A model generated the notes under the pieces. The model ran no database searches. It worked only from the letters and a program-made list of their open reading frames with translations, and had not been told where the DNA came from. From Medicago truncatula (taxonomy: Eukaryota; Streptophyta; Magnoliopsida; Fabales; Fabaceae), in the NCBI RefSeq assembly GCF_003473485.1, contig NC_053044.1:37514091-37578090 (forward strand): a stretch of DNA of 64,000 bases, written 5' to 3'. The translations under genes and the position numbers were made by a program. Positions 1 to 12,505 of the stretch are shown here, piece after piece. Each line of letters starts with the position of its first letter. The stretch's first letter is position 1.

Positions 1-225
1 TTTTAATTAAGTTTAATTTTTTGTTAAAATAATTACCTCAAAATCTACAAATCCTTCAACAAAATCGCAAAATTACGAATCACTCATTCTAATCCCTATA
101 CTCTTATGGTCAAAACACTTTATTTATTTATTTTCCTTACCGTTTCTCTCTTGTTTAAATTCATTTTTCACCTTTCATATTTTCTAAGATAAGTATATGT
201 AAAGTAATCTTATAAGCATCTTTGG

Positions 226-493
226 GTGTGTTTGGTTTGCAAAACAGTAAGTACTGGACAGAACAGTACAACACAAGGCAGAACAGCACAGGACAAATTT
301 TTTATGGTATTGAGTAATTTTTTGTTTTATACGATTTTTGAGGGACAAAATGCTATTTTGGTATTTTAGACAACTTGTACGTGGGACAAAAAATTGTGTT
401 GTGGTTTGGTGAGGGACAAAAATATGAGTTTTTGTCATGTCCCTTGCCTCCAGTTTGTCCTATACCTGAAACAGTTTTACAAATCAAACACTG
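226..493. mobile_element. hAT-like MITE relic
   Basis: Imperfect terminal inverted repeats: the left end reads TGTGTTTGGTTTGCAAAAC and the right end GTTTTACAAATCAAACACTG. The interior holds repeated GGACA/ACAGGACA motifs. Short open frames here on both strands come from the inverted repeat and are not genes. No clean target duplication was found. Bases 1-225 hold only AT-rich sequence with nothing recognisable. Confidence 0.55.
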
Positions 494-589
494 AACAAAT
501 AGAGTTGTTCTGTCCTGTCCTTCATTTTTTAGCAAATATGCGGAGTATCTTATATATATCTGATAAAATATATTTTAAAAATTAAAATA

Positions 590-1039
590 ATTAACTTCAA
601 TACTTTGTCAGTACGTATCTGCGAGTATCCATAAAGTATCGGTAGTACGTCATCATTTTACGAGTATCCATAAAGTATCGATACCTGATACGAGTACGTC
701 ACCATTTTAAAGTATTCGGACTTCATAGTTTATAACTTTATGTGAATGCCAATATATGTCAAAATATAGGTGGTAACCATCAATGGTATACAAATGTTTT
801 TTTTTTTAAAAAAAAAAAAAAAAAGACTATAAAGAATTAAATTAAATATTTCTCTCAATCAGTCGGCCTTATTATAATAGAAAATTGATTAAAAAACTTA
901 CCAAAAAAAAAAAGAAAAAATTAACATATTTAACAGTCAACATCATGACATAATCGTGTGTTCTATAACGTATCTTGAACAGAAAGGGCGTGTATGTATC
1001 TGTGAACTCTGAACTCATTCAAGTTCAACCACTAGCTCA
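590..1039 (+). promoter_or_regulatory. Upstream region of the 4CL-like gene with duplicated TACGTCA module
   Basis: A module (about 621-660 and 661-709) occurs twice. Each copy contains GAGTATCCATAAAGTATCG followed by TACGTCA(T/C)CATTTTA. TACGTCA read on the other strand is TGACGTA, a bZIP/TGA-type core. A poly-T/poly-A tract near 797-825 follows. No convincing TATA box could be assigned, so the promoter role is inferred from position only. Confidence 0.4.
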
Positions 1040-4000
1040 ATGGCCAATACCAACCACACTCTAATGCAGTCACAATCCACCACCATCGACCCAAACACCG
1101 GTTACTGTTCTCATTCTAGAACCTTCCACAGCCTCCGTCCAATCGCCCCTCTCCCTCCACCCTCAGAACCTCTCTCCCTAACCGACTATGCACTCTCTCT
1201 CCTCTCAACTACCACTGCCGTCTCCAACAACACCACCGCCCTCATCGACGCCGCTACCGATCACCACCTCACTTATCCCACCTTCCTCCGCCAAATCAAA
1301 TCTCTATCTTCATTCCTTCAATCCCACACTACTCTCTCCAAAGGCCACGTTGCTCTCATCCTCATCCCTTCTTCCATACACGTCCCCGTACTCTATTTCT
1401 CCCTCCTCTCCCTCGGCGTCACCATCGCTCCTGCTAACCCACTCTCCTCCCCGTCAGAGTTATCTCATCTCGTTCATCTCATCAATCCCGTCATCGCATT
1501 CTCCACTTCCTCAACCGCAACAAAAATCCCTAAACTACCCCTAGGCACTGTCATAACTGATTCTCCTTCTTTTCTTTCCGTGATCAATTCCACCACTGAT
1601 ACTCATACTGAACTTCGCCCGGTTGTAACAAGTCAATCAGATACAGCAGCAATCCTCTTCTCATCCGGAACAACGGGACGAGTCAAAGGAGTATTATTAA
1701 CTCACGGTAACTTCATAGCTTTAATCGGAGGATTCTGTTTCATGAAGCACGCTTATGATGACGGTATTGAAGATGAACCGCATCCGGTGTCGTTGTTTCC
1801 GCTTCCGCTATTTCATGTGTTTGGGTTTTTTATGATGGTGAGAGCTTTGGCAATGGGGGAGACGTTGGTATTGATGCAGAGGTTTGATTTTGAAGGGATG
1901 TTGAAGGCGGTTGAAAAGTATAGGATTACGTATATGCCAGTGTCGCCGCCGTTGATTACGGCGTTTACTAAGTCGGAGTTGGTGAAGAAGTATGATATTA
2001 GTTCGATTCGGTTGCTTGGGAGCGGTGGTGCGCCGCTTGGGAAGGAGGTTGCGGAGAGCTTCAAAGCTAAATTCCCCAATGTGGAAATTGTGCAGGTTTC
2101 AACTTACAACCACCCACTTCTGTATTTTAATTATCATTATTATTATTATTACTATTACTATTGTTGCCTTGAGAGTGTCCTTGTCTATATGATCTTTCTA
2201 TTGCGATAACGTGTATAGACTGGGAACATTAGTTTTATCACTCTTAATTAAACTTATTTTGATCGTAAATCAAAAGTATATGTATAGATATCTTATACTT
2301 TTTGTATTGTAACAAATTACAACTATCTTTTTGAACGACATCAACCATATAACATTCTTACATGTAAATTTGTTTAAAGGTATAATGAAAAGACAGTCAA
2401 AATATTTTCTTTATATATAAGTATAGATTATGAGAAAATGAGATATGCTTATTTGAGTATAATAGAATCAATGAAAATCGATTTTAATAGTAGTTGTTTT
2501 CTTTTCCTTCTTTTTCTTTACACGGTTGTCTGTTGTCATTGCCTCATTGGATGCATATAGTGACGTTCAATAAAGAATTTTGGACATAGTATTGACTTTC
2601 AACGTTGCTCATGTCATACCTTAATTTAAGTTTCATTTGGGGAGGATAAAAGTCTTTTTCTTTTTATTTTTTTAGAGAAGTCTTGAGTTTTTATTATCAC
2701 TCTTTTTAAATAATAATGAGTTATAAATATTATCACTAGGTTGAAAATAAACTTTGTATAATCAATGAGGATTGATGGAATTCTCTCAAGTGACCAGATT
2801 ATCCAGTTAAATCCGAGCTAGTACTCATTTTCTATTAATGCCTGTGGGACTCTCCAATAAGAAGTGAATGGACGGTTTTGATTTAGACTGCATTGCCTCG
2901 TGTGAAAAAATCACAAAAGGGGATCATATTTCTATTAAGTGACTAACATAACGAGGGATAGCACTTGTGTACCATTATGTTATATAACATTAGCCAATTA
3001 AGGTGTGATATGTGACACACACTTTAAAAAACATATATCAAATAAAACATTTATAAAGTAACATTAGTATGTGGCACACTCTTATTGATCAATGTTATAT
3101 AACATTGGTACCTTAATGGTAAACAAGTGGTGTCACATAATGAGGATGCCATGACTTAATACTAAAATTGGGCCCACCACCATAACTTTTGTTCTTTTAG
3201 GCTTACTAAAATTGTCCTGATCCCCCAAAAAACAATTGTCACCGACACATTCTTTTAAATATACAAATTATGTATGAGTTTAACTTGTTTGCCTATTAGA
3301 ATTAGAGTATATTTACTAATTTTACACATGCAGCTTATTAGCTAGATAAATGTAGAGATGTTTTCCTTCAAAAAAAAAATGTAGAGATATTTTAAAAGCT
3401 TATTCAAAGTGGAGTAGTGGTGAAATTTTAATACTTATTTTATAGTCATTTGATTAAATTATTGTTGTGCCAATTGAATAAATAATTAAGAAGTCTAACC
3501 ACATGTCCTAGCTCAAGTGGCAAATACCGAAATTGTTTGGCTGGATATCCGTGGTTTCTCGGGTTCGAACCCGAGACCTCCAATTTATGTGTGTGAGTTA
3601 CACGTGGTATTTATCTCTGTTTACAAGAAGCCTCACTCTTTTTTTTTCTTTCTTTCTCCTATCCTATTATAGAAGCATTGGAATTTTGTGTTTGTTTGAT
3701 TCAAATATATATAGAACATGTGCTTTTTAATATAATTATAGAACATATAATATGAAAAAGAGATGTATTTTTGTTTGAATAAAAGATGTGTGGAATAAAG
3801 ATGGCAGAATTAAATATATCCTTTTGTTTGTTTGTTTTTTATTGATGTACTGTTACTTTTAGGGATATGGTCTGACTGAAAGTGGAGGAGGGGCAGCAAG
3901 AATGATAGGTTTTGATGAAGCTAAGCGCCACGGTTCTGTGGGTCGACTAGCAGAAAATATGGAAGCTAAGATAGTTGACCCTGTTACTGGAGAGGCATTA

Positions 4001-5646
4001 TCTCCTGGCCAGAAAGGGGAGCTTTGGTTGCGAGGACCAACAATCATGAAAGGTGATTAATAAACCTCTCCATTTATGCGAACCATTGCATTTGCATAAT
4101 GTTAGGCAGTGAAAATGTGCACTAAAAACTAAAGATTTGCTATGTTCATGAAGTTGTAAAATGCAATTATAGATAGAGTTGTGAAAGTTGCAAATAGGCT
4201 GACAATGAGTTAAGTAAAGATAATATTAGTGGACAGATTCATGTATTCAATGAATATGTCTCTCACTTTAGTTCATTGATTGGAGTTCATCTCTGTTCGC
4301 TCCTTGTTGCCTATCTATTACATATGATTGCTAACAAGATATACCAATTTTTTTGTTAAGCTGTACATACAAGTTAAGTGATGTTTTTGACCAAATATAG
4401 CTTGAGATATCTAATTGTTTCTGTTTATTATGGTGCCAGTGCAGGTTATGTAGGAGATGACAAGGCGACTGTTGAGACATTGGATTCAGAGGGATGGCTG
4501 AAGACCGGAGATCTTTGTTATTTTGACTCAGATGGTTATCTGTTCATTGTAGATAGACTGAAGGAATTGATCAAATACAAAGCTTATCAGGTGATGCATT
4601 GTGAAGTGGACAGATATTTTTGAAGATACCATTTGCTATCGCCTATCTTTACATTTCCTTGCTATTTTTCAGGTTCCCCCAGCTGAATTAGAGCACATAC
4701 TTCATACCAATCCTGAAATTGCTGATGCTGCAGTAGTCCCGTATGTATCTACTGCTTTAATCAATCATTCGTCTGTGTGTGTGTGTTCAAAAGCAAATCA
4801 GAAGTTGTTTTCAATTCATTTCAATGCTTTTCTAAATTATAGTTCGTGTGGAAGTCATAGGAATACTTTTTATTTTTTGTTATCTTTTGTGTTAAATTGT
4901 TATTTAATGTATATTGGCCCAGAAGGTGTTGATGTAATTCATTTGCTTTAACATAGTACATGACCGTTTAATAAGAAGGTTCACTAAATCTACTACTAAT
5001 CTTTTGGGGACCAGGTATCCTGATGAAGATGCAGGGCAAATTCCAATGGCTTTTGTGGTAAGAAAGCCGGGAAGCAACATCACTGCAGCTCAGGTCATGG
5101 ACTATGTTGCGAAGCAGGTGTGTTCTAAAATGCAGATATGTGGTGAAATTGAATTATCCATCGATTCTCGCTTTTCTTAACTCTTGTTATTGCTTCTTAG
5201 TGAATGTGAGGATTGATTGTGAGCTTGATGACATCATGATTTTGTTGCAGTTTTAGAATGTAGTTTATCCAAAATCATAGCGGTGCATCGTGATTTTGTC
5301 AAACTTATCGACAATCCAAACATGTAGTTAGATGAACTCGTTGATATTTGAAATTGAACCATCAAATGCTATAAGATACGTGAATATAAATAAAAAAGAA
5401 GCATGAGCTTTATTTACCCTCTCCATGGCTCAAAATTTGTACAACTGACTTTGTCTAGACATTGTCACAGTTTATAATTTTACTCTTGTCATGTTTTAAT
5501 TATGTTCATTATTTTTGCAGGTGACACCGTACAAGAAGATACGACGTGTTTCTTTTATCAACTCTATTCCAAAATCTCCAGCTGGCAAAATTTTAAGAAG
5601 GGAATTAGTTGATATTGCTCTAACTAGTGGTTCATCTAAATTGTGA
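1040..5646 (+). CDS. 4CLL9: 4-coumarate--CoA ligase-like 9 type peroxisomal acyl-CoA synthetase
   Basis: Spliced CDS join(1040..2095, 3863..4052, 4445..4590, 4673..4740, 5015..5117, 5521..5646), 562 aa. All introns are GT-AG and the frame stays open. The enzyme adenylates a carboxylic acid with ATP and then forms the CoA thioester. The AMP-binding loop [10 protein letters not shown] lies at residues 208-217. GYGLTE starts exon 2 at residue 353, GELWLRG follows, then [16 protein letters not shown]. The catalytic lysine in [11 protein letters not shown] is K544. The protein ends SKL, a type 1 peroxisomal targeting signal. Sequence and length fit Arabidopsis At5g63380 (4CLL9), whose family acts on fatty acids and jasmonate precursors, rather than true 4CL of lignin synthesis. 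Substrate is inferred from the family. Intron 1 (1.77 kb) holds a SINE and a foldback. Exon 1 is markedly richer in C than the rest. Confidence 0.93.
2943..3150. repeat. Foldback/MITE in intron 1 of the 4CL-like gene
   Basis: An imperfect inverted repeat. The left arm contains GCACTTGTGTACCATTATG and GTTATATAACATT; the right arm contains ATGTTATATAACATTGGTACC, then ACCTTAATGGTAAACAAGTG. Gaps separate matching blocks. It looks like a decayed hairpin MITE. The intron also has a short (TTA)n run near 2130-2160. Confidence 0.45.
3498..3645 (+). mobile_element. tRNA-derived SINE in intron 1 of the 4CL-like gene
   Basis: Pol III-type internal promoter boxes are visible: an A-box-like TAGCTCAAGTGGCAA near 3509 and a B box GGGTTCGAACCC near 3560. 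A TTTTTTTTCTTTC tail follows at about 3638. No complete tRNA cloverleaf can be drawn, so this is a SINE and not a tRNA gene. Confidence 0.55.
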
Positions 5647-7029
5647 TTAATTAAGATAACGATAGAGTCAGAGCTGCACTTGATGCGTGCAACATTTTCC
5701 ATATTGTTATACTCCTATATGATACTTCACCAATATATGTAATCATTTACTCATTAAAAGGTATTGTGTTTTTTTGAGAGAAGGTATTTTGTGCTTGTTA
5801 GTAATTAGTGGTCTAATTTGCACAAACCTTTATCAGCTATTCTTTTGGCTGTACATATATAGCAATGTTCTATAAGCTATTATTTCCTGTAAAATACTAG
5901 TTTTTTTTTTTTGTAATATAAGCTTTATTTTTTCTTTTTCTGAAGAGGTGTGGGTAGAAAGAAGATGGTTTCTCTTTATAAGCCATTGTGTTACTCAAAG
6001 CAGACAAAATAGCCAATTAAAGATAGCTTCTGATTGACTATTTTCCAGAAGAAAAAAGAAGTAAAAGATACATTATCCAATAGAAAACGAGGGGCTTCAG
6101 AACAACTCATGATCTAAAGAGTGCATGAGTTTTTAGAAGGAAGGCATGTCATTGTTATTGGGAGAAGAGAAGCAAATAAATAAAGTTGCTAATATCCTTT
6201 CATTCTCAAAGATAGCTCAACTTGTTACTTGTGATCATAAAAAAAAATGATATAGTTTACATTTACATAGCTAAACCAAACTAATCTTCTTCCCATTTTT
6301 TGGGATTGGAGAAGAAATGGGAAGAAGGTGGAAAATTAAGAGCAATGAGAATATCAACATTAGAGATTTAGCTAGAAACATGAAACTGAAATTTGAAGAA
6401 ATTTGAATCACCCACAAAAAAAAATTGAGGAAAATGAAACCAACACAACTAAAGTAACGTAAGTAAAGTTAGTGTGTGTTTGGGATGGTGTTGCTTTTTT
6501 CAAAATTGCATTTAGAAATTCCGTTAACGTGGAAACTTGGGTTTTCACCTTCACATTTCCATGGTAGATTTGGTTAGAAACACATGTTTGATTAGAAGAT
6601 CAAAACAAAACAAAAAATAGTTATGAAATTTAAGTGAAATCAAAGAACAAATTAAAGGATAGAATGTGCAATTTAGCTTAGTTCACAAATCAAAGCTAAA
6701 ATTGTCGAAATAGTTAGATAGAACGCTGTTATATGTTTGTGTTTCATTTATGGATGATTCATAAGTTGCAAATTTTTGCTATATTTAACTAATTTTTTAA
6801 TAAATAAATGACAATTATTATTAGAAACACACATATAAATGAAGCAACGAAGTTTAATCCCTAATCACTACATCCAACCTAATAATTTCGACATTTTTGA
6901 ATTGTTGTTGAAATTGTGTGAGCAGCTTGTGTAAGGTTGAGGGTTCGAATCCGTAAAAAAAAAAAACATAAAAATTGATTGAGTTAATGAAACAGTTCTA
7001 GAACGCACTGTAACGTGAATCCGAAAAAC
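5647..7029. other. Intergenic region between the 4CL-like and aspartyl aminopeptidase genes
   Basis: AT-rich and without coding signal. It contains the 3'UTR of the upstream gene. A possible decayed hAT-type end, GTGTGTGTTTGGGATGG, lies near 6472. At 6895-6970 is a SINE-like stretch with a B-box-like GGGTTCGAATCC followed by a poly-A run, directly in the leader or promoter of the next gene. Confidence 0.5.
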
Positions 7030-10000
7030 ATGGCGAAGGAAGAAAGCACCCACACCGTCGTCTCTGATCTAATCAACTTCCTCAACGCATCTCCAACCGC
7101 TTTCCACGCCGTCGGTAATAACCATCTCCTCTCTTCTCTTCTCTTCTCTCCCAATTCACAACTCCTTATTCACTCACCGTTTCTCTTTTCAGACGATGCC
7201 AAGAAGCGGTTACAATCCGCAGGGTACCATCAAATCTCTGAGAAGGAAACTTGGGAACTGAAAGCTGGCCATAAATACTTCTTCACCAGAAACCATTCCA
7301 CTATCGTAGCTTTCGCCATCGGCAAAAGGTTCAATCCTTCGCTGTTTATTTTAATGGAAATTGTTGATTAATGCAATGTTTTTCATTTTTTGAATTTCAT
7401 TATCAGATTTGTTGGTGGAAATGGATTTCACATAGTTGGTGCACATACCGATAGTCCTTGCTTGAAACTGAAGCCAGTGTCGAAGGTAATTAATTCATTG
7501 TTTGATTAATTTTGATTCATGGATATTTGATTAGTTTAAGGGTTGTATTAACTTAGTCTCACATTATCGATACTCTAAAATGATTACCGGAAACCTGAAT
7601 TGCAAAATGTTACAATATCAACAGAGGGATGAATTTGATTAATATTTTGCAATTTTAGGGATCATTCTAGAATTATTGGCAACGTGAGGAGCTAGATTGG
7701 CATAGGGCCTGTTTGGATAAACAACTTATTTTCAGCTTATAGAACAGGCGCTTATCATGATAAGCACTTATGCTTATAGCTTAGCTTACACATGCTATAA
7801 GCTGTTTTTACAAGCTATAAGCCTGTGAAAACTGTCCTAAGCTGTTTTCATAAGTTCTCCTAAAGAGTCTCACAAAACGTGTGCCAGTAGATACAAATTT
7901 TTAATTAGTCGATGGTTATTTGATTAGTGAGGGAGGTTTACTTTGGTTTGTTTATGCAGGTGGTTAAGGGTGGAATATTGGAGGTTGGTGTTCAAACATA
8001 TGGAGGAGGTTTATGGCACACATGGTTCGATCGTGATTTGACTGTTGCTGGGAGGGTTATCTTGAAAAAAGAAAATGCAGGTTCTGTTTCATATTCACAT
8101 CGCCTTGTTAGAATTGAGGAACCTATAATGCGTGTCCCCACTTTGGCTATTCACTTAGACAGGTTTTTGTTGCTATTAACAACATGTGCATTGTCTCCTT
8201 GTTTTGCTTGATTGATTTATCATTATCAATTTATTCTGGTGTTTTATCCTTCGGTTGACTCTTTGCAGAGGTGTTAATGATGGATTCAAAGTAAACACAC
8301 AGACTCATCTTCTTCCCATCCTGGCAACATCTCTAAAGGTAATCCTGCATTTCCAGTTGATTCGAGCTTCTTAGCTGTTTGCGGAATATCCGATAGAAGT
8401 TATTTTTATTATTATGATTGTCACAGTGGTGAGTAATGTCTGGGTTAATCTATCAAGTCATATATCAAATGCTTAGTCCGTTTTCATTTTTTACCTTAAA
8501 GACAAGTTATAGGAGCTATTATTCATGCGATTGCACGAGGTTAGACAGCTCAAATATTGGCTAAATATGTAGATCATCACATGAGAATCTCAACATTCAA
8601 ATGTGGTTTGACCTTCTATTACTATGCAATGTTGCTAGTTAGGACTTGGTATCTCTTTAGTGTATTGAATCGTTGATGCAATCCTTTTGGGCGGGAATAC
8701 ATAGAAATTTTGTCTACGTAGTTAATTTAAAAAAAATAGTAAAGCTCCCACAGACACAGTGCTTGCTCAGATTCACAGTGTTCCTTTTTAATGGTTTGAA
8801 TTTAGCTTTTATAAATCATTGAACTTTGTTATGCAGGCAGAGGTTAATAAAGTGTCCTCTGAAAACAGTTCAGTTGAAAGTGGGAAGAAAGAAAATGATA
8901 AAACAGGCTCTAGCAATGCGAAGCACCACCCTATACTTTTACAGGTTAGCAAACTCTGAAACTTGCAATGCCTTCATGATACTTTTATTGCATTTCAATT
9001 ATTATTTTCTCTGGGATGAAGTGTTAACACTTTCAAATGTGGTTTTAAATTAAATTAATGTGAGCCTAAGCATGTATACATGACAATTATTAGTCTAATT
9101 TATTTTTACTGATTGTCCTCTTTCCTATTCTTCCCAGTTGCTTGCAAGTAAGCTTGAGTGTGAACCAGATGAAATTTATGATTTTGAATTGCAAGCATGT
9201 GATACACAACCAAGCATAGTTGCTGGAGCTGCCAAGGAGTTTGTATTTTCAGGACGGCTTGATAACCTCTGCATGTCATTTTGCTCATTGAAGGTTTGAA
9301 TTTCATTGAGATTGTTTCTTCTATTCAAGATGCAAATGCATGTTTGTAGATATGAACTATGAAATTTAACCTTGACTTTGAAGTGGTATACTTTGAAGTG
9401 TACCACTCTAGATGCATTTTGGACTTCTTCATTTATAATATGAGGGCTAAAGAAATTTAAAACATCATGATGTGTGCTTTAATGAATTCTGGGTCAAATT
9501 CCGTCTTCTTTCAGTCGACGAACTTTCGAAATGATGGATCATTTAATCCAAGTCAAATGGTTTTGTTATCTATTCCTTTATTGCAGTATCTATTGATGTA
9601 GTAAGGGCAATGCGAGATCAATAATGTTTTCGGTAATATTATACTGGATCCGATCTCAATTAAATGAGGTTTTTGTTGTGTATTCTTTTAGATTTAGATA
9701 CCAATGTCAGTGTGATACCAATGCCTACATGATGATCTAAGAAAATTTTAAATTGAAAATTACGAAATAACACAAATCTTTACACATTGTCCACTCTTCC
9801 TCACTCTTCTTCCCTTTTATTCCTTACAAATCATAACATAATTTGCCTCCCTTATTTCCTTTATTCCCTCACTGGCCTGGAAGTTCGTTACCAATCATGC
9901 CCTCCCCTCTGTGCATTAGGGACCTTGATCCCCTGTATCCCTTCCTTGTAGTCACCTAAATGCTAAGGGCTTCCTAACGATACTTTTCCTTGAAGATTTT

Positions 10001-12505
10001 TGACAAGGAGGAATATTGGGAATTGTCTCCCATGTTCTCTCTCACTCTGTCTCCCCTCCCTTTACATTATGCTTAGACATGTTTTGCTTACAGACCTGAT
10101 GAATAATTTCTATGTGAATTCATAAGCGGTTCTTACTATAGAGATAAGGATCTTTTGAGTGAGAACTCTTTTTGTGAATGTGTCATTCTGGTTGTATAGC
10201 TTGAGTCCTACACCCTCCGGTCACTATTTTAAGCAAAAATGCACTTTTTAAGTTCATTGAATAAGTGATGTATGTGGTCTGACCAGAGTGTGCATTTATA
10301 AAAATAAACTAGGGTAGTCAGATTACCATATTAAATGAGGTTTTTTCCCATATTACCAGAGTCCACCTGTAACACTAAGTATGCCTGATATACAGAAAAA
10401 TATTAACTTCCCTCTCATTCCCGGCCCATACCACCCATTTTCCTTATGAATCAGAGCCTCTCGATCTCTTTTTGTCTCTTCACAAGTTCTCCCCACTTTT
10501 TGCTAGGGTAGTCAAATATTCGAATGGAAGTAGTATTTACAAGGCAGAAGTCTGATCAAGATGTGATTGTGCATTTTAAATTAACAATATTTTTAATTTT
10601 TTTTCTTTAAAAACAAATTTTTTTTTCTCAAATGAGAGGGAACTAGGATGACTATTTTGAAGTTCAGTTTACTTCAATATTGGGCTTTAGATTTCCTTTT
10701 TGTTATTTTTTATGCAGATGTTTATGTGCAAGTATATTTTGATTTTGACAACCATGTCTGGAATTTAGAATGTGCTTCTGTACGATGTGTAAAGTTCTCA
10801 TGTAAAGTAATAATTTTTTTTACCATAATATGCTGACACCTTGGTTTCACTTTCAGGCATTAATAGATGCTACATCCTCTGACAGCAGTCTTGAGGAAGA
10901 GCCTGGTGTTAGTATGGTGGCTTTGTTTGACCATGAAGAATGTGGATCTAACTCTGCTCAAGGAGCTGGCTCTCCTGTCGTGCTAGATGCTATCTCTAGG
11001 ATCACAGAATCCTTCAGCCCAAATTCCAAGGTATATATAATTTTTCGTTTTGTTGTTTTCCCTTTTTTATTCTCATGGACTTCCATATATGACTTAGTGT
11101 GGCTAAAAAACTAAATGGTTGTCTATTTTTCGTTCCACTGTGGACTTGCATTACACATGTAGAGTACCTTTATCACACAATGGGGTATATTATAAACCTC
11201 ATCTTTTTTGTTCAAAGAACCATTCTGAAATCCTAGAATTTACACCTGAGTTCCAAAAACACACTAAAAATTGGTAAATATCATAAATACTGTATATACA
11301 ATAATTTCATGTCTAAATTGCAGAAAATTAATAAGACGCAATGATATATGTATTCTAACCCTTAGTAGTAAAGCAGGTTGTGAGTGCTATGTGCGTAAAC
11401 TAGGATAATAAGTTGAAATGCAACGTATTTTGATTGTGACCAGTTAAAACTAAAGCTTTGGAAAACGCTATTTACTCTCTTAATCGGTCTTCTCATTGTT
11501 AGTTTGAAGTTTGAACTACACATTAACAGTCCGAATGTTTCTGAATCTTAAACGGGTTCAATGGGGTAAAGTACATGTTTCTGAAACATTAGTGCAGCAA
11601 TATCAAAGGTTTTAATATTTTGCACTCAATTTACAGCACCATTCTACAAGATAGTGTTCCAGATATTTAAATGGTGGAAAGTGGAATAACTGCATTCTAA
11701 TTATGCTTTTCAGTTATCTAATTAGTTTTCTTCATGGTGATTTTGTTTAGCTTCTTGAGAAAGCAGTGCAAAGAAGCTTCCTTGTATCTGCTGACATGGC
11801 ACATGCACTACACCCGAATTACATGGTAAGTCTTCTTGCATGCCTTGATTTACTGTTGCCAATAATTCAAACTACTGCTGCTTATGGAAATTTTGACCTA
11901 ATTTCTTGCAGGACAGGCATGAAGAAAACCATCAGCCTAAACTACATGGAGGACTTGTTATCAAGCAAAATGCAAACCAACGCTATGCCACCAATGCTGT
12001 CACATCCTTCATTTTCAGAGAGATAGCATCAAAACATAACCTTCCTGTTCAGGTCAGTTTAATGAAAAGTTTTATCATCATCTCTTTTCTTCCTCTCTGA
12101 TTGGAACAAACTTTGTAGGAAGATATACAATCATGGACAAAAGTCTTCTCCATTTTAATTTTGGTAGTATTTCAAGGAGCAAAATTGTTACCTGTTTACA
12201 AAAAAATAAAAAATAAACTGAACGATTGGAATAATGTTAGCATTGTATGAGATAATGAATAATAATGTGGTATGTTGATGTAGGACTTTGTGGTGCGCAA
12301 TGACATGGCCTGTGGTTCAACAATAGGTCCTATCCTTGCGAGTGGCATTGGTATTCGAACTGTTGACGTAGGTGCGCCGCAGTTGTCAATGCATAGCATC
12401 CGAGAAATGTGCGCTGTTGATGATGTGAAGTATTCATATGAACATTTCAAGGCCTTTTTTAAGGAATTCTCTCATCTAGATGCTAATATAGTCGTGGACA
12501 TCTAG
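7030..12505 (+). CDS. DAP1: Aspartyl aminopeptidase (peptidase family M18)
   Basis: Spliced CDS join(7030..7114, 7193..7328, 7407..7485, 7960..8162, 8269..8338, 8837..8944, 9138..9293, 10857..11030, 11751..11825, 11912..12052, 12284..12505), 482 aa. This is close to plant and animal DNPEP-type enzymes, which remove N-terminal Asp or Glu using two zinc ions. Visible M18 sites: AHTDSP with H87, FDHEE with E306/E307, [11 protein letters not shown] with D352, and GAPQLSMHS with H446. The residue after the catalytic HEE is Cys308, where most family members have Val. The start is the ATG of MAKEES; the frame also runs 5 codons further upstream from a GTG, but there is no ATG there. Intron 1 is 78 nt and stop-free in frame. 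No signal peptide is seen, so the protein is probably cytosolic. Intron 7 (1.56 kb) has no coding content. Confidence 0.95.
7705..7870. mobile_element. Truncated hAT-like MITE in intron 3 of the aminopeptidase gene
   Basis: Starts GGGCCTGTTTGGATAAACAAC, then a run rich in CTTATAGC and GCTTATAAG half-sites (AGCACTTATGCTTATAGC, CTATAAGCTGTT). This is the pattern of a common legume hAT MITE. The right terminal repeat is not recognisable, so the copy appears truncated. Confidence 0.5.

Noticed and set aside
184..585. Overlapping short open frames on both strands as possible genes
   Set aside because: They lie in an inverted-repeat MITE; mirrored phrases such as FVPH/FCP arise from the repeat, not from coding.
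3533..3730. tRNA gene suggested by GGGTTCGAACCC
   Set aside because: Only A/B-box-like promoter elements are present; no acceptor or anticodon stems can be formed, so it is a SINE.
7015..7029. Extended start of the aminopeptidase at a GTG
   Set aside because: Plant nuclear genes start at ATG; the first ATG (7030, MAKEES) fits the family N terminus.
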